The notes: generated by a model from the sequence alone, not told the origin. A stretch of 27,140 nt of DNA from an uncultured Campylobacter sp. (GCF_938015785.1 NZ_CALLWC010000004.1:1-27140), one strand, 5' to 3'; positions 1 to 9,220 are shown, counted from the stretch's first letter. A program made the numbers and translations.

Positions 1-1413
1 AGCCCCAAGGCCTTGATGTGCTGTAGCGCCTTTTGCGCCTCGGGCTCGAAAATGACCTCGCTCGCGCCGTAAATTTTAGTAGCGATCTTTTCGATCTTGC
101 TCGCCGTATCGTCGCTAAGCTCGTAGGCAAATTTCAGCTCCTTAGCGCGCTCGCACTCATCTATGACGAGGCGGGCTAGCTCAAGCGCGCCTTCGCCGCC
201 TTTGGCGAAATTTTCGCAAATCGCCATCTGCACGCCGCGCTGCTTGCAGTACTCGCGCACGAAGGCGATCTCCTCGTCGCTATCAAAGCTGAAGCGATTA
301 AGCGCCACAACCGGATTTAGCCCGAAGTTTTGTAAAATTTCAATATGCCCGCCTAAATTTACGATGCCTCTTTGAAGCGCGGCAAGATCCGGGCTCGCGA
401 TATTTTCTTTATCCGCGCCGCCGTTGTATTTAAGCGAACGGATCGTGCTAACTAACACCGCGGCATCCGGAGCGATGCCTGCGCGGCGGCACTTGATGTC
501 GATAAATTTTTCAGCCCCCAGTTCGCTTCCGAAGCCCGCCTCCGTCACGGCGTAATTGGCAAGACTTAGAGCTAACCTGCTCGCCATTATGGAGTTGCAG
601 CCGTGCGCGATATTTGCAAAAGGTCCTCCGTGCACGAGCGCAGGCGTGTGCTCTAGGCTTTGGATGAGATTAGGCTTTATCGCATCTTTTAGCAGGATCG
701 CCACGGCATCCGCGCAGCCCAGATCGCGCACATATATCGGCTCTCCCTGCGTATCGTAGGCGACCATAATGTTTGCGATGTTTTCTTTAAGCTCGGCAAG
801 ATCGTTCGAGAGGCACAGCACCGCCATTATCTCGCTAGCCGCGGTGATATTAAAGCCGTCCTCGCGCTGCACTCCGTCGGTGCGCCCGCCCTGTCCTACG
901 GTGATGTGGCGCAGCGCGCGGTCGTTCATATCCATGCAGCGCTTCCATAAAATTTTCTCGATCTTTAGCGGGTTTTCTTGATACAGCGAGTTGTCGATGA
1001 CCGCCGAAATGAGATTGTTTGCGGAGGTGATCGCGTGAAAATCGCCGTTAAAATGCAAATTTAGATCATCCATCGGCACCAGCTGCGAGTACCCGCCGCC
1101 TGCAGCCCCGCCTTTGATGCCAAAAACCGGCCCCAGCGACGGCTCACGCAGCGCAAGGCAGACGCTTTTGCCCAGACGCCTTAGCGCGTCGGCTAGACCG
1201 ATAGAGGTCGTCGTCTTGCCCTCGCCAAACGGCGTCGGATTGGTCGCCGTGACCAAAATAAGCTTCGAAGCGCGCGATCGCGGCTTGATATTTAGCTTGG
1301 CTTTGTAGTGGCCGTACAGCTCGATCTCATCCTCGCTAAGCCCCAAATTTTTCGCAACGTTTGAAATTTTATCCGGCTTCGCCGCATTTGCTATTTCGAT
1401 ATCGCTCAACATT
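1..1413 (-). CDS. fhs: Formate--tetrahydrofolate ligase, C-terminus cut by window edge
   Basis: This enzyme joins formate to tetrahydrofolate using ATP and gives 10-formyl-THF for one-carbon metabolism in the cytoplasm. Translated from the ATG at 1411-1413, the protein begins MLSDIEIANAAKPDKIS and continues with the family-typical ISEDE/ELYG-like segment (LSEDEIELYGHYKAKL). A P-loop, TPFGEGKTTTS, lies at about residues 60-70, followed by the glycine-rich GIKGGAAGGGYSQ. A good SD (AAGGAG) sits about five bases before the ATG. 471 codons are visible of the usual roughly 556, so the last 85 or so residues lie beyond base 1. All plus-strand reading frames here are shadows. The gene seems to stand alone, 138 bases downstream of xth on the same strand. 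Identification is firm. Confidence 0.96.
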
Positions 1414-1551
1414 TTCTCTCCTTAAATTTAAAATTTTATCGCGCAGTTTTTACGTACCGCCTCTTTAAATCCGCGCATTAGCTCGCCGCTACGCGCACCT
1501 TATCCGCAAGCCGCGCAAGATCAAAGCTTGCAGGCGCGAAAGTTGCCCCGG

Positions 1552-2310
1552 CTAAATTTCGATCTCGATGCCCACGGGGCAGTGGTCGCTACCCATCACG
1601 TCGCTTAGGATGAAAGCGTCCTTTAGCCGCGAGCGCAAATTGGCCGAGATGAAAAAATAATCGATCCGCCAGCCTACGTTTTTGGCGCGCGCGTTAAAGC
1701 GGTAGCTCCACCACGAGTAGGCGTCCCGCAGCTCGCCGCGCACGGCACGGAAGGTATCGATGAAGCCCGCCGCCTCCACCTCATCGAGCCACGCCCGCTC
1801 GATCGGCAAAAAGCCCGAGGTTTTGGAGTTTGCTTTTGGATTTGCAAGATCGATCTCGCGGTGCGCGGTATTTACGTCGCCGCAAAATATCACCCCGAGC
1901 CCCTGCTCCGCGAGGCTACGCGCGTAGGCTAGGAATTTTGCGTAAAATTCCATCTTATAGGCTAGCCGCGCCTCGTCCTTTTGGCCGTTGGGAAAATAGA
2001 TATTAAAAAGCACGACATCGCCGAAGCGGTGCTGCAGCACGCGCCCCTCGTCGTCGGGAAAAAACAGCGCCTTGCTCGTCTCGCTTTTAAATTTCGCTAG
2101 GCTCGCCACGCCCGAATATCCCGCGCGAGCGGCGGAATTTAGATCGATCTGAGAAAATCCGAGCTCATAAAGCCCCTTCGGAGCATCCTTTTCTCTCACC
2201 TTGATCTCTTGCAAGCCCAAAAAATCGGGGTTTTGCTCCGCAAGCCACGCAAAGCCGTCTTTGCCGAGCACTGCGCGCAGTCCGTTTACGTTCCAACTAA
2301 TCAGTTTCAA
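1552..2310 (-). CDS. xth: Exodeoxyribonuclease III (AP endonuclease, Xth/ExoA family)
   Basis: This is a DNA base-excision-repair nuclease that cuts at abasic sites and degrades 3' ends. The whole endonuclease/exonuclease/phosphatase fold can be read: SWNVNGLRA at the N-terminus, metal-binding Glu in GLQEIKV, GDVNTAHREIDL in the centre, the YSWWSYRF...GWRIDYFF block, and the C-terminal SDHCPVGIEIEI with its catalytic SDH. I chose the TTG at 2308-2310 (MKLISWNVNGLRA), which is the usual N-terminus of the family and has AAAGG six bases upstream. A longer TTG start at 2328 adds only MRQRLN and has no SD. The length of 252 aa is normal. It is transcribed divergently from dgkA from a shared 67-base region. 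Confidence 0.95.
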   Translation of the reverse strand: MKLISWNVNGLRAVLGKDGFAWLAEQNPDFLGLQEIKVREKDAPKGLYELGFSQIDLNSAARAGYSGVASLAKFKSETSKALFFPDDEGRVLQHRFGDVVLFNIYFPNGQKDEARLAYKMEFYAKFLAYARSLAEQGLGVIFCGDVNTAHREIDLANPKANSKTSGFLPIERAWLDEVEAAGFIDTFRAVRGELRDAYSWWSYRFNARAKNVGWRIDYFFISANLRSRLKDAFILSDVMGSDHCPVGIEIEI

Positions 2311-2337
2311 ATTTAGCCTTTGGCGCAAAAATTTTGG

Positions 2338-2347
2338 TATGATTATA
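2338..2347. promoter_or_regulatory. Overlapping divergent -10 elements for xth and dgkA
   Basis: On the minus strand a perfect TATAAT occupies 2342-2347, about 32 bases before the xth TTG. On the plus strand TATGAT at 2338-2343 overlaps it and lies 35 bases before the dgkA ATG. No clear -35 box is seen on either strand, which is usual for Campylobacter sigma-70 promoters. Use of these sites is inferred. Confidence 0.5.
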
Positions 2348-2377
2348 CGAAATTTTGACTAAATTTAAAGGAAAATT

Positions 2378-2740
2378 ATGCGCAATCAGCCCAAATACCG
2401 ATTTTTTGCCAACTGGGGCTACGCGATGGCGGGTCTTGCCGAGATGCTGCGCAGCGAGCGTAGCTTCAAACTCGAGCTTTGCGTGTTCATCCCGCTCCTG
2501 CTGTCGCTATTTTTTTGGAATTTCGGCGCGGTGCTAAATCTATTTTTGATCTTCGGCGCGGTCTTTACCATCGCGCTTGAGTGCATAAACTCCGCCATAG
2601 AGCGCGCGGTTGATCTTGCCACGAGCGAAATCCACCCGCTAGCCAAAGGCGCCAAAGACACCGCAAGCACGGCCGTGATGATGAGCCTATTTCTCAACGC
2701 CGCGCTGTGGGGATACGCGCTTATCGGTAAATTCTTTTAA
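2378..2740 (+). CDS. dgkA: Diacylglycerol kinase, small integral membrane type
   Basis: This enzyme phosphorylates diacylglycerol to phosphatidic acid in the inner membrane and recycles the lipid left by envelope reactions. At 120 aa it has the prokaryotic DgkA length and pattern. An amphipathic N-terminus (FFANWGYAMAGLAEMLRSE) is followed by three hydrophobic helices at about residues 33-50, 52-68 and 97-118. The signature ALECINSAIERAVDL and the catalytic-loop motif HPLAKGAKDTASTAV are both present. The ATG follows AAAGGA with good spacing. It is divergent from xth and appears monocistronic. A weak 6-bp stem (2740-2745 with 2759-2764) lies just after the stop but has no U-run. Confidence 0.95.
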   Translation: MRNQPKYRFFANWGYAMAGLAEMLRSERSFKLELCVFIPLLLSLFFWNFGAVLNLFLIFGAVFTIALECINSAIERAVDLATSEIHPLAKGAKDTASTAVMMSLFLNAALWGYALIGKFF

Positions 2741-3085
2741 TCGCGTGATTGCAAATTTCGCGATAAAAGATTTAAATCGCTGCAACGCAGAGTTTTTTTG
2801 GCTAGTGCGGAATTTGCAAGCCGCTTGAGTCGTTGATCGTCCACACCTGCAACCCAAACACGACCCTGCGTGATATTGAAATTTTAAAATCCGAAATTTG
2901 CTTTAAATTTAAACTCTCCTGTGCGCGAAAATTTTAATATTCGCTCGGCTCTTAAAATCTTAAAATAGCTTTTAAAATTTCTATAGATAAATCATTCAAG
3001 CAAATTTTACGCCGTAAAATTTTAGCTATAAAATTATAACGACTTTCAAGATGCTTTAATACAATTTTCACTAAAATCACGCCGT
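2741..3085. other. Intergenic region before the iron locus, no gene seen
   Basis: I see no convincing reading frame or RNA gene here. The left half is mixed-sequence DNA. From about 2880 it becomes A+T-rich, with many AAATTT/AAATTTT motifs and TATAAA/ATTATAA strings (near 3028-3038) that could serve as -10 elements for the gene starting at 3120. Confidence 0.5.
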
Positions 3086-3104
3086 CTTAATTAAAATAAT
3101 TTTC
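3086..3104. promoter_or_regulatory. Candidate Fur box upstream of the PepSY/TonB-receptor operon
   Basis: By hand alignment, the 19-mer here matches 13 of 19 positions of the E. coli Fur consensus GATAATGATAATCATTATC, including most of the central and right half. It ends just before the SD of the PepSY gene, where a bound repressor would block transcription or the early transcript. The function of the downstream genes (ferric-siderophore uptake) fits Fur control. A+T-rich Campylobacter DNA yields chance matches, so this stays a candidate. Confidence 0.4.
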
Positions 3105-3119
3105 AAAAAAAGGAAAATT

Positions 3120-4262
3120 TTGTCTAAATCCTTTCGCAAAATCTCGCGCAAATTTCATTTGTGGCTATCTTTGATATTTTGCATACCCCTTATAATCATT
3201 TCTATAAGCGGCTCGGTTTTAGTCTATGCGGAGCGGATCGATGAAGCTTTGCTGAAAGACAAGGTGTTTAGGACACAAGAAAGCGTGGCGAAATTCCCCG
3301 TTAGAATGAAATTCAACGCCTTGCAATCCGAGATAAATTCCAAATTTAAAGAGTATGCGATCATGGGCTGGAGCATCGCGCAAGATGCTTCAAAGACCGA
3401 TAAAATCAGACTTTTCTCGCAGAAGCTACAAAAGCGGATCATAATTTACTTAGACGCTTTTAGCGGCGAGATAAAAGGCGCGCCCATGCCGCGAGATGAG
3501 GGCTTTATCGGCACGATAAATAAACTGCACGCGGAGCTGTTTTTAGGTCGCGGCGGTAGAATTTTTACGGGTATCGTGGGGCTTAGCGCGCTACTTATCG
3601 GCATTAGCGGCTTTTTTATCTACAAAAAATTTTGGCAAAACTTATTCTCGCTAAGGCTAGATCGGGCCATATATTTTATGCGCGGCACTCACCGCCTAAT
3701 CGGAGTCGCGAGCACTCCCCTAATGTTTGCTATAGCTATAAGCGGAGCATGGTGGGAGCTAAGGGCGGTAACTTACAAGCCGCTCGCAAATCCATGCGGC
3801 GCGGTCTTGCAGAATTTTAAGACCGAGCAAAATTCCACCGTCGCGGCATCAAACGGAGCGGTAAGCATGAAAGCGGTGCAAAATCTTGCGACGCTAGATG
3901 AGGCTTTAGCGCAGATAGCGGTTAAATTTAAAGAATTCCGCTCCACCTATATCGCCTTTCCGCTCTGTCCGGGCGGTGCTTTTACCGTATACGGCTTCGA
4001 GGCGGGGCAAAACCCGCTGCAAAGCCCTTACGCGAGCCGTATCACGATATCAGATATAGGCGAAATTTTAAAAGCGGACTTTATAAACGATGCGGATTTT
4101 TCGGACAAACTTCAAGACGGCTTTCGTCGCGCCCATGCGGGCTCATACGGCGCAATAACGAAGCTTATATGGTTTTTAGCGGGGCTTGCGCCCCTATTTT
4201 TAAGCATTTGCGGATTTTACATAACCTTAAAAAATAGAAATTCTAAAAGGAGAAAGTTATGA
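3120..4262 (+). CDS. PepSY-domain inner-membrane protein, probable siderophore-iron utilisation partner
   Basis: At 380 aa the protein follows the PepSY-associated TM family (PiuB/FoxB-like). An N-terminal KFHLWLSL motif leads into TM1 (about residues 15-37). A periplasmic PepSY segment follows (about 40-125). Next come NKLHAELFLGRGG with H137 before TM2 (about 148-168), RGTHRLIG with H191 before TM3 (about 193-212), a second periplasmic part, and TM4 near 345-367. Histidines at membrane edges fit heme or metal binding, and relatives such as FoxB reduce ferric siderophores; that role here is inferred. The start is TTG at 3120, preceded by AAAGGA six bases away. Its ATGA overlaps the receptor start, so the two are translationally coupled. 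I would not choose between reductase and uptake accessory from sequence alone. Confidence 0.85.
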   Translation: MSKSFRKISRKFHLWLSLIFCIPLIIISISGSVLVYAERIDEALLKDKVFRTQESVAKFPVRMKFNALQSEINSKFKEYAIMGWSIAQDASKTDKIRLFSQKLQKRIIIYLDAFSGEIKGAPMPRDEGFIGTINKLHAELFLGRGGRIFTGIVGLSALLIGISGFFIYKKFWQNLFSLRLDRAIYFMRGTHRLIGVASTPLMFAIAISGAWWELRAVTYKPLANPCGAVLQNFKTEQNSTVAASNGAVSMKAVQNLATLDEALAQIAVKFKEFRSTYIAFPLCPGGAFTVYGFEAGQNPLQSPYASRITISDIGEILKADFINDADFSDKLQDGFRRAHAGSYGAITKLIWFLAGLAPLFLSICGFYITLKNRNSKRRKL

Positions 4263-6394
4263 AGAAAGTATCTCTTTCGCTCGTAGTCGCGTTAAATATG
4301 CTAACTTCGCTTTATGCGGAAAATAACGCCACTGCGAGCACCCCGGAGGACTTAGGCACCATAGAAGTGCAAGATACCCAAAAGCTCCGTCGCGACGACA
4401 GAGATTATGAGGCTAGAAAGCTCGTTAAAAGTACCACCAGGCTCGATCTTACGGCGAGAGAAACGCCCCAGTCTCTTACCGTGGTGACCGAAGCCAAGCT
4501 AAAAGATATGGGGATAACCGATTATCAGGTGCTGATGCGAAATATCGCGGGCATTACGAGCGGGCGTATGGATGAGAGGCTCTATCCTACGGCGCGCGGA
4601 TTTAGCATAGATTATTATCTGCTTGATTCGATGCCTAGCTTCGGAGGTTTTAGCCTCGGGGCGAACGATTTAAATTTACTGCCATATGAGCGCGTTGAGG
4701 TAGTAAAGGGTGCGAACGGATTATTGGCGGGCGCGGGAAATCCCGCCGCGAGTTTAAATTTTATCCGCAAGCACGCGGATTCCGCCGTTCCGAAAGGATA
4801 CATCAGCCTAAACGGCGGCTCATACGACAAATACGGGCTTAAAACCGATGTGCAAAGCCCGCTCAATCAAAGCGGTTCGGTGCGCGGACGCCTAGCGTTT
4901 ATGCATGAACGATCGCACTCTTATATGGACTATTACAATCGTCGCAATACTGCCGTTTATGGCGTATTAGATATCGATGTAACGGACGATTCAAGGCTGA
5001 GCTTTGGCTCATTTTATCAGACTCTACGCCGACATGGCACGCGCTGGGGCGGAATGCCCGCGTTTAACTCGGACGGCACGCGCACGCACTTCGGCAAAAA
5101 CAAAATTTTCTCTCAGCCTTGGACGCGATACGACATCTCTACGCTTGATTTTTATGCCGATTTTAAACAATATTTCTCAAACGAGGCGAGTTTAAGCTTG
5201 AGTTATTCGTTTCGTCGCGCTCATACCGATTCAAATTTGCTCTATTATGGCGGCAGGGTAGGCCCTGGCGGCATCGGAAACGTCGCCGATCTTAGCGTTT
5301 ATGCTAACAAGCGCGAAGAGAATATCCACAATATCGACGCCTATGTGAATATCCCTTATGAATTTTTCGAACAAGATCATGAATTCGTATTTGGCGCGAT
5401 GTATAATCTCTACAAAAAGGGATCTGATAACGTAAGTAGCTACTGGAATAGTCGAAACACTCCGGCAGGCCTTGCTTATGCCGCGCGCACTAGAATAAAT
5501 TTTAACAACCTTCATATTGAAGATCCACGCTTACCGTATGTAGATCAAAATAATGCCGATCGAACTATTCAAAAAGCAATTTATGCCGCGAATAAACTCT
5601 CAATCACCGAGGATTTAAAGCTCTTATTAGGAACGCGGATGAGTTACTATAAATATAAAATTACAGGTGGAGCAGATAATAGAAATTTTACCCGCGAAAT
5701 TACTCCATATGCAGGGATCACCTATGATTTAGACGATCATCATACCCTTTATGCAAGTTATACGAGTATTTTTAAACCTCAAACCTACAAGGACAAAAAC
5801 AATAAATATCTTGATCCCATCCAAGGCAAGGACTACGAAGCGGGCATCAAAGGCGAGTATTTTGACGGCGATCTGCAAGCAAGCCTGGGCGTTTTTAAGA
5901 TCATCCAAGATAAGCTCGGCATCCGCACCGACGAGTATATCACGGGCACAAATTCCTACGCTTACAGGCAGGGTCGCGGAGTAACCAGCAGGGGCTTTGA
6001 AGCGGATGTAAACGGTAAAATTACCGATGCACTAAGCCTAAGCATGGGGCTAGCGCACTACAAAGCCAAAGATGCTGACGGCAATATCTACGCCAGCGAC
6101 TCCTCCCGCACCAGCGCAAATCTTTTTGCAAAATATGAGATCGGCACATTTAGAATCGGCGCAGGCGCGATGTATCGCTCAAAGATTTATTCCGACTCGC
6201 CATACAGCAGGATCGAGCAGAAAGCTTACACGATTGCAAACGTAATGCTAGGCTACAAAGCGAGTAAAAACCTAGATGTGCAGCTAAACGTCGATAACAT
6301 AACCGATAAGCGCTATTTTGAGGGTATCGGTTCTAATCGAATGATCTACGGCGATCCGCGCACCTTCAATCTAAGCCTTACGTATAGCTTTTGA
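4259..6394 (+). CDS. TonB-dependent outer-membrane siderophore receptor
   Basis: At 711 aa this is a gated 22-strand barrel of the ferric-siderophore receptor group (TonB-siderophor type, FhuE/FpvA/FoxA-like). A Sec signal peptide covers residues 1-20 (cleavage after SLYA). A TonB-box-like LGTIEVQD lies at 32-39. The plug domain (about 65-175) has RETPQSLTVVTEAKLKDMG, ARGFSIDYYLLDSMP and YERVEVVKGANGLLAGAGNP. The barrel ends in the canonical RTFNLSLTYSF with a terminal Phe, as BAM recognition requires. AAAAGGAGA precedes the ATG, which overlaps the PepSY gene by four bases. Together they form a two-gene iron-uptake unit probably controlled by Fur. The ligand cannot be named; a hydroxamate-type siderophore is plausible for this subgroup. 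No TonB, ExbBD or ABC permease lies in the window. Confidence 0.92.
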   Translation: MKKVSLSLVVALNMLTSLYAENNATASTPEDLGTIEVQDTQKLRRDDRDYEARKLVKSTTRLDLTARETPQSLTVVTEAKLKDMGITDYQVLMRNIAGITSGRMDERLYPTARGFSIDYYLLDSMPSFGGFSLGANDLNLLPYERVEVVKGANGLLAGAGNPAASLNFIRKHADSAVPKGYISLNGGSYDKYGLKTDVQSPLNQSGSVRGRLAFMHERSHSYMDYYNRRNTAVYGVLDIDVTDDSRLSFGSFYQTLRRHGTRWGGMPAFNSDGTRTHFGKNKIFSQPWTRYDISTLDFYADFKQYFSNEASLSLSYSFRRAHTDSNLLYYGGRVGPGGIGNVADLSVYANKREENIHNIDAYVNIPYEFFEQDHEFVFGAMYNLYKKGSDNVSSYWNSRNTPAGLAYAARTRINFNNLHIEDPRLPYVDQNNADRTIQKAIYAANKLSITEDLKLLLGTRMSYYKYKITGGADNRNFTREITPYAGITYDLDDHHTLYASYTSIFKPQTYKDKNNKYLDPIQGKDYEAGIKGEYFDGDLQASLGVFKIIQDKLGIRTDEYITGTNSYAYRQGRGVTSRGFEADVNGKITDALSLSMGLAHYKAKDADGNIYASDSSRTSANLFAKYEIGTFRIGAGAMYRSKIYSDSPYSRIEQKAYTIANVMLGYKASKNLDVQLNVDNITDKRYFEGIGSNRMIYGDPRTFNLSLTYSF

Positions 6395-6402
6395 CCCAAA
6401 TA

Positions 6403-6453
6403 GTCGCGGCGGAATTTATCTAGTGCTTAGCTCTAATAGAATTCCATCGCGAC
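6403..6453 (+). terminator. Imperfect inverted repeat after the TonB receptor
   Basis: The left arm 6403-6416 (GTCGCGGCGGAATT) pairs with 6440-6453 (reverse complement GTCGCGATGGAATT), with two mismatches and a 23-base loop. It starts eight bases after the receptor stop. There is no U-run, so it may act as a 3'-end stabiliser or a Rho-assisted stop, not a classical intrinsic terminator. Confidence 0.35.
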
Positions 6454-6615
6454 GCCATAGATAAATGGCAAATTAAGCCTAAATTTCGTAAAATTACCGC
6501 TAAGACGCGAGGTCGCGTAATACACTAAAAGGCAAACCATGCAAAACTCAACCGCATAAATTCCGCTAAATTTAAACCAAATCAACCAACAAATTTAAAT
6601 TTAACGGGGACAACC

Positions 6616-9069
6616 ATGAAAAGACGAGACTTTCTAAAACTAGGCGCGCTCGCGGCAGCTTCAGCGCAGGCAAAGCAATTTGACGCGGCGGCGCAGGCTA
6701 TATTTGACGAGCAGATGGGGCTTTGCGCGAATAAATTCGGCGCGTTTTACGTCCAAACCATCGGCGGCAGGGTCGTGGGCACCGAGCCGTTTGAGGGCGA
6801 TGCGATGCCTACGGTGCTAAACAACGCTCTAAGCGATCATATCCAAAACGAAACGCGCGTGAAATACCCATACGTGCGCAAGAGCTTCCTAGCCGATCCC
6901 TCAAATCCAAAGCCGCAGCTTCGCGGCAAAGAGCCCTTCGTGCGCGTTAGCTGGGACGAGGCGATAAAGCTAAGCGCTAAAATTTTAAAAGAAAACTTCG
7001 ATAAATACGGCTCGGAGGCCATCTACGGGCAGCTTTATCAGTGGGGCAGTCTCGGTAAGGTCGGCCACTCTCAGCGCACCGCAAAGCGCATGCTAAACGC
7101 GCTAGGAGGCTACGTGAGCGAGCTTGGCGGCTACTCATACGGCGCGGCGACGGCGTTTTTGCCTCACGTGACCGGTTCTATCGATCCTACGCACGCTCCG
7201 ACGCGCTGGGAGGGCGTGATAAAGGAGGCCAAAACGATCGTATTTTGGGGCACGAATCCCGTCGTCTCAAACAAGATCGCTATCGGCGTACCGATGCACA
7301 ACTCCTACGCCTACTACGAGATTATGAAGGATAAATTTAAAAAAGGCGAGATGAAAATTTACAGCGTCGATGTTTACCGCAACGAAACGGCGGAGTATTT
7401 CGGCGCGCACTATCTCGCCGTGCGCCCTTGCACCGATACGGCGATGCTGATCGGGCTTTGCGAATATCTTTACGAAAACGGGCTTTACGACAAAGAATTT
7501 ATTGAGCGCTATACGGTCGGTTTTGATAAATTTAAAGAGTATTTCACCGGCGCGAAGGACGGCGTGAAAAAAGATCTTGCGTGGGCAAGCAAAATTTGCG
7601 GCGTGAGCGAAAAGGAGCTAAAAAATCTAGCGGGTACGCTGGCTAAAAAAGACACGCTCATAGTTACCGGCTACGCGATACAGCGTCAGCATCACGGCGA
7701 GATGGCGTACTGGGCGCTAATCACGCTAGCGGCGATGCTAGGCGACATCGGCAAGACCGGGCGTGGCTACGTGATGAACGATCAGATGCATAAAAACGCC
7801 GATATCAGCTTCATCGCGCCAAAGCTTCAGGCCTTTAATCCCGCGGTAAACGAAAAATACATCGCCCCGCAAGGCAAGCTAGCTAAGGCTAAATATCACG
7901 AGATACCAAACAGCAGGCTCATAGACGCGATCATGGAGCCGGGTAAGCAGATCGAGCGCAACGGCAAAAAGTACGTTATGCCACACATCCGCGTGATGTT
8001 TAACGCCAACGGCTCGACCTTCACCCGCCATCCCGATACCAACCGCGCGGTCGCAGCGATGAAAAAGATCGAAGCGATCATCACCGCGGAGCCCTTTTGG
8101 ACGAGTACAGCGAGGCTCAGCGACATCGTGCTGCCAGCTGCTCTTGAGTGCGAGCGCACGGATATAGAGTTTGCAAACTCGACTAGCGAATACCTCTTTG
8201 CGATTAAACCGCTAGTAAAGCCTGCGGGCGAGAGTAAGAGCGACTTTGAGATCGCGCGGCTCATCTGCGCGCAGTGGGGCGAGGAGTACGAGCAGGCCTT
8301 TAGCGAGGGCAAAACGGAGCTTGAGTGGGTGAAGGAAATTTACGCGGATGCTGCTGCAAAAGCCGAGAGCATGGGCATAGCGATGCCGAAATTTGAGGAG
8401 TTTTGGCAAAAAGGCTACGTTAAATTTGATAAAATCGACGAGAAAAAGCGGTACTTCACAAACTACTCAGACTTCCGCGCCGATCCCGAGAAAAACGCGC
8501 TAAAAACCCCGTCGGGCAAGATCGAGCTCTACTCCGAAGCGGTCGAAAAGCTAGGCTATCCCGACTGTCCGCCGCACGCGACGTGGATGGAGCCGTTTGA
8601 GTGGCTGGGCGGCGACGTGAGCAAGTATCCTATCGCTATCAGCGGCGCGCACTCTAAATTTAGGCTCCACTCGCAGCTAAACAACTCGCTCATCCGCAAC
8701 TACACCGAGATCGCGGGCCGCGAACCCGCGCTAATTAGCCCAGCCACGGCAAAGGCGCGCGGTATCAAAACAGGCGACGTGGTAAGGATCTATAACGACC
8801 GAGGCGAGATCCTCTGCGGCGCGCTGGTGAGCGACACCGCGCAAGATAACGTCGTGATCGTAAGCGAGGGCGCGTGGTACGACCCGGCCGTCTGGGGCGA
8901 GCGTAGCCTATGTAAACACGGCAACATAAACGTGCTAACCAAGGACGTGCCTAGCTCGCAACTCTCGCAAAGCAACACCGCGCACACGAGCATGGCGCAG
9001 ATCGAGAAATATAAAGGCGAACTGCCGAGTATAACGGCCTTTGATAGACCCGCGACGATAGAGGCTTAG
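6616..9069 (+). CDS. Molybdopterin oxidoreductase of the TMAO/DMSO/biotin-sulfoxide reductase group, Tat-exported
   Basis: This is an 817-aa periplasmic S- or N-oxide reductase with bis-MGD-bound molybdenum. The N-terminus MKRRDFLKLGALAAASAQA is a Tat signal (RRDFLK). There is no N-terminal Cys cluster, so no Fe-S cluster, as expected for the DMSO-reductase III/TorA class. The segment YQWGSLGKVG...GGYVSELGGYSYGAA holds the likely Mo ligand Ser174 (GGYS, matching DYS around Ser147 of Rhodobacter DMSO reductase). SGAHSKFRLHSQ near residue 676 begins the molydopterin-dinucleotide-binding C-terminal domain. It resembles the C. jejuni Cj0264c-type TorA. No cytochrome c (TorC/Cj0265-like) or chaperone is adjacent, so the electron donor must be elsewhere. 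Substrate (TMAO, DMSO, methionine or biotin sulfoxide) cannot be decided. The ATG has GGGGAC nine bases upstream. Confidence 0.9.
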   Translation: MKRRDFLKLGALAAASAQAKQFDAAAQAIFDEQMGLCANKFGAFYVQTIGGRVVGTEPFEGDAMPTVLNNALSDHIQNETRVKYPYVRKSFLADPSNPKPQLRGKEPFVRVSWDEAIKLSAKILKENFDKYGSEAIYGQLYQWGSLGKVGHSQRTAKRMLNALGGYVSELGGYSYGAATAFLPHVTGSIDPTHAPTRWEGVIKEAKTIVFWGTNPVVSNKIAIGVPMHNSYAYYEIMKDKFKKGEMKIYSVDVYRNETAEYFGAHYLAVRPCTDTAMLIGLCEYLYENGLYDKEFIERYTVGFDKFKEYFTGAKDGVKKDLAWASKICGVSEKELKNLAGTLAKKDTLIVTGYAIQRQHHGEMAYWALITLAAMLGDIGKTGRGYVMNDQMHKNADISFIAPKLQAFNPAVNEKYIAPQGKLAKAKYHEIPNSRLIDAIMEPGKQIERNGKKYVMPHIRVMFNANGSTFTRHPDTNRAVAAMKKIEAIITAEPFWTSTARLSDIVLPAALECERTDIEFANSTSEYLFAIKPLVKPAGESKSDFEIARLICAQWGEEYEQAFSEGKTELEWVKEIYADAAAKAESMGIAMPKFEEFWQKGYVKFDKIDEKKRYFTNYSDFRADPEKNALKTPSGKIELYSEAVEKLGYPDCPPHATWMEPFEWLGGDVSKYPIAISGAHSKFRLHSQLNNSLIRNYTEIAGREPALISPATAKARGIKTGDVVRIYNDRGEILCGALVSDTAQDNVVIVSEGAWYDPAVWGERSLCKHGNINVLTKDVPSSQLSQSNTAHTSMAQIEKYKGELPSITAFDRPATIEA

Positions 9070-9076
9070 GCTTTTA

Positions 9077-9220
9077 CGGTTTAAATTTGAGCAGTTAAAT
9101 TTAGCCGCTCGGATTGTTCTGACTACTTTGGAGCTATCGGCTAGCTCATAACAAATGATAGACTTAAATTTTAAACCGGGGGCGTTCAATTTGGACTATT
9201 TCACTTTGAAATTTAACTGC
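9077..9220. repeat. Structured intergenic stretch with crossed inverted repeats and a hairpin
   Basis: Arm A (9077-9088, CGGTTTAAATTT) matches A' (9166-9178), and arm B (9091-9102, GCAGTTAAATTT) matches B' (9209-9220) exactly. The order is A-B-A'-B', so the two pairings cannot nest. Between them is a perfect 6-bp hairpin, GAGCTA-TCGGC-TAGCTC (9131-9147). The stretch starts eight bases after the reductase stop. The AAATTT core is self-complementary and common here, but the CGGTTT and GCAGTT flanks are not explained by that. No gene is seen between 9070 and 9346. Confidence 0.45.

Noticed and set aside
163..1308. Short plus-strand frames
   Set aside because: All are shadows of the minus-strand formate-tetrahydrofolate ligase gene.
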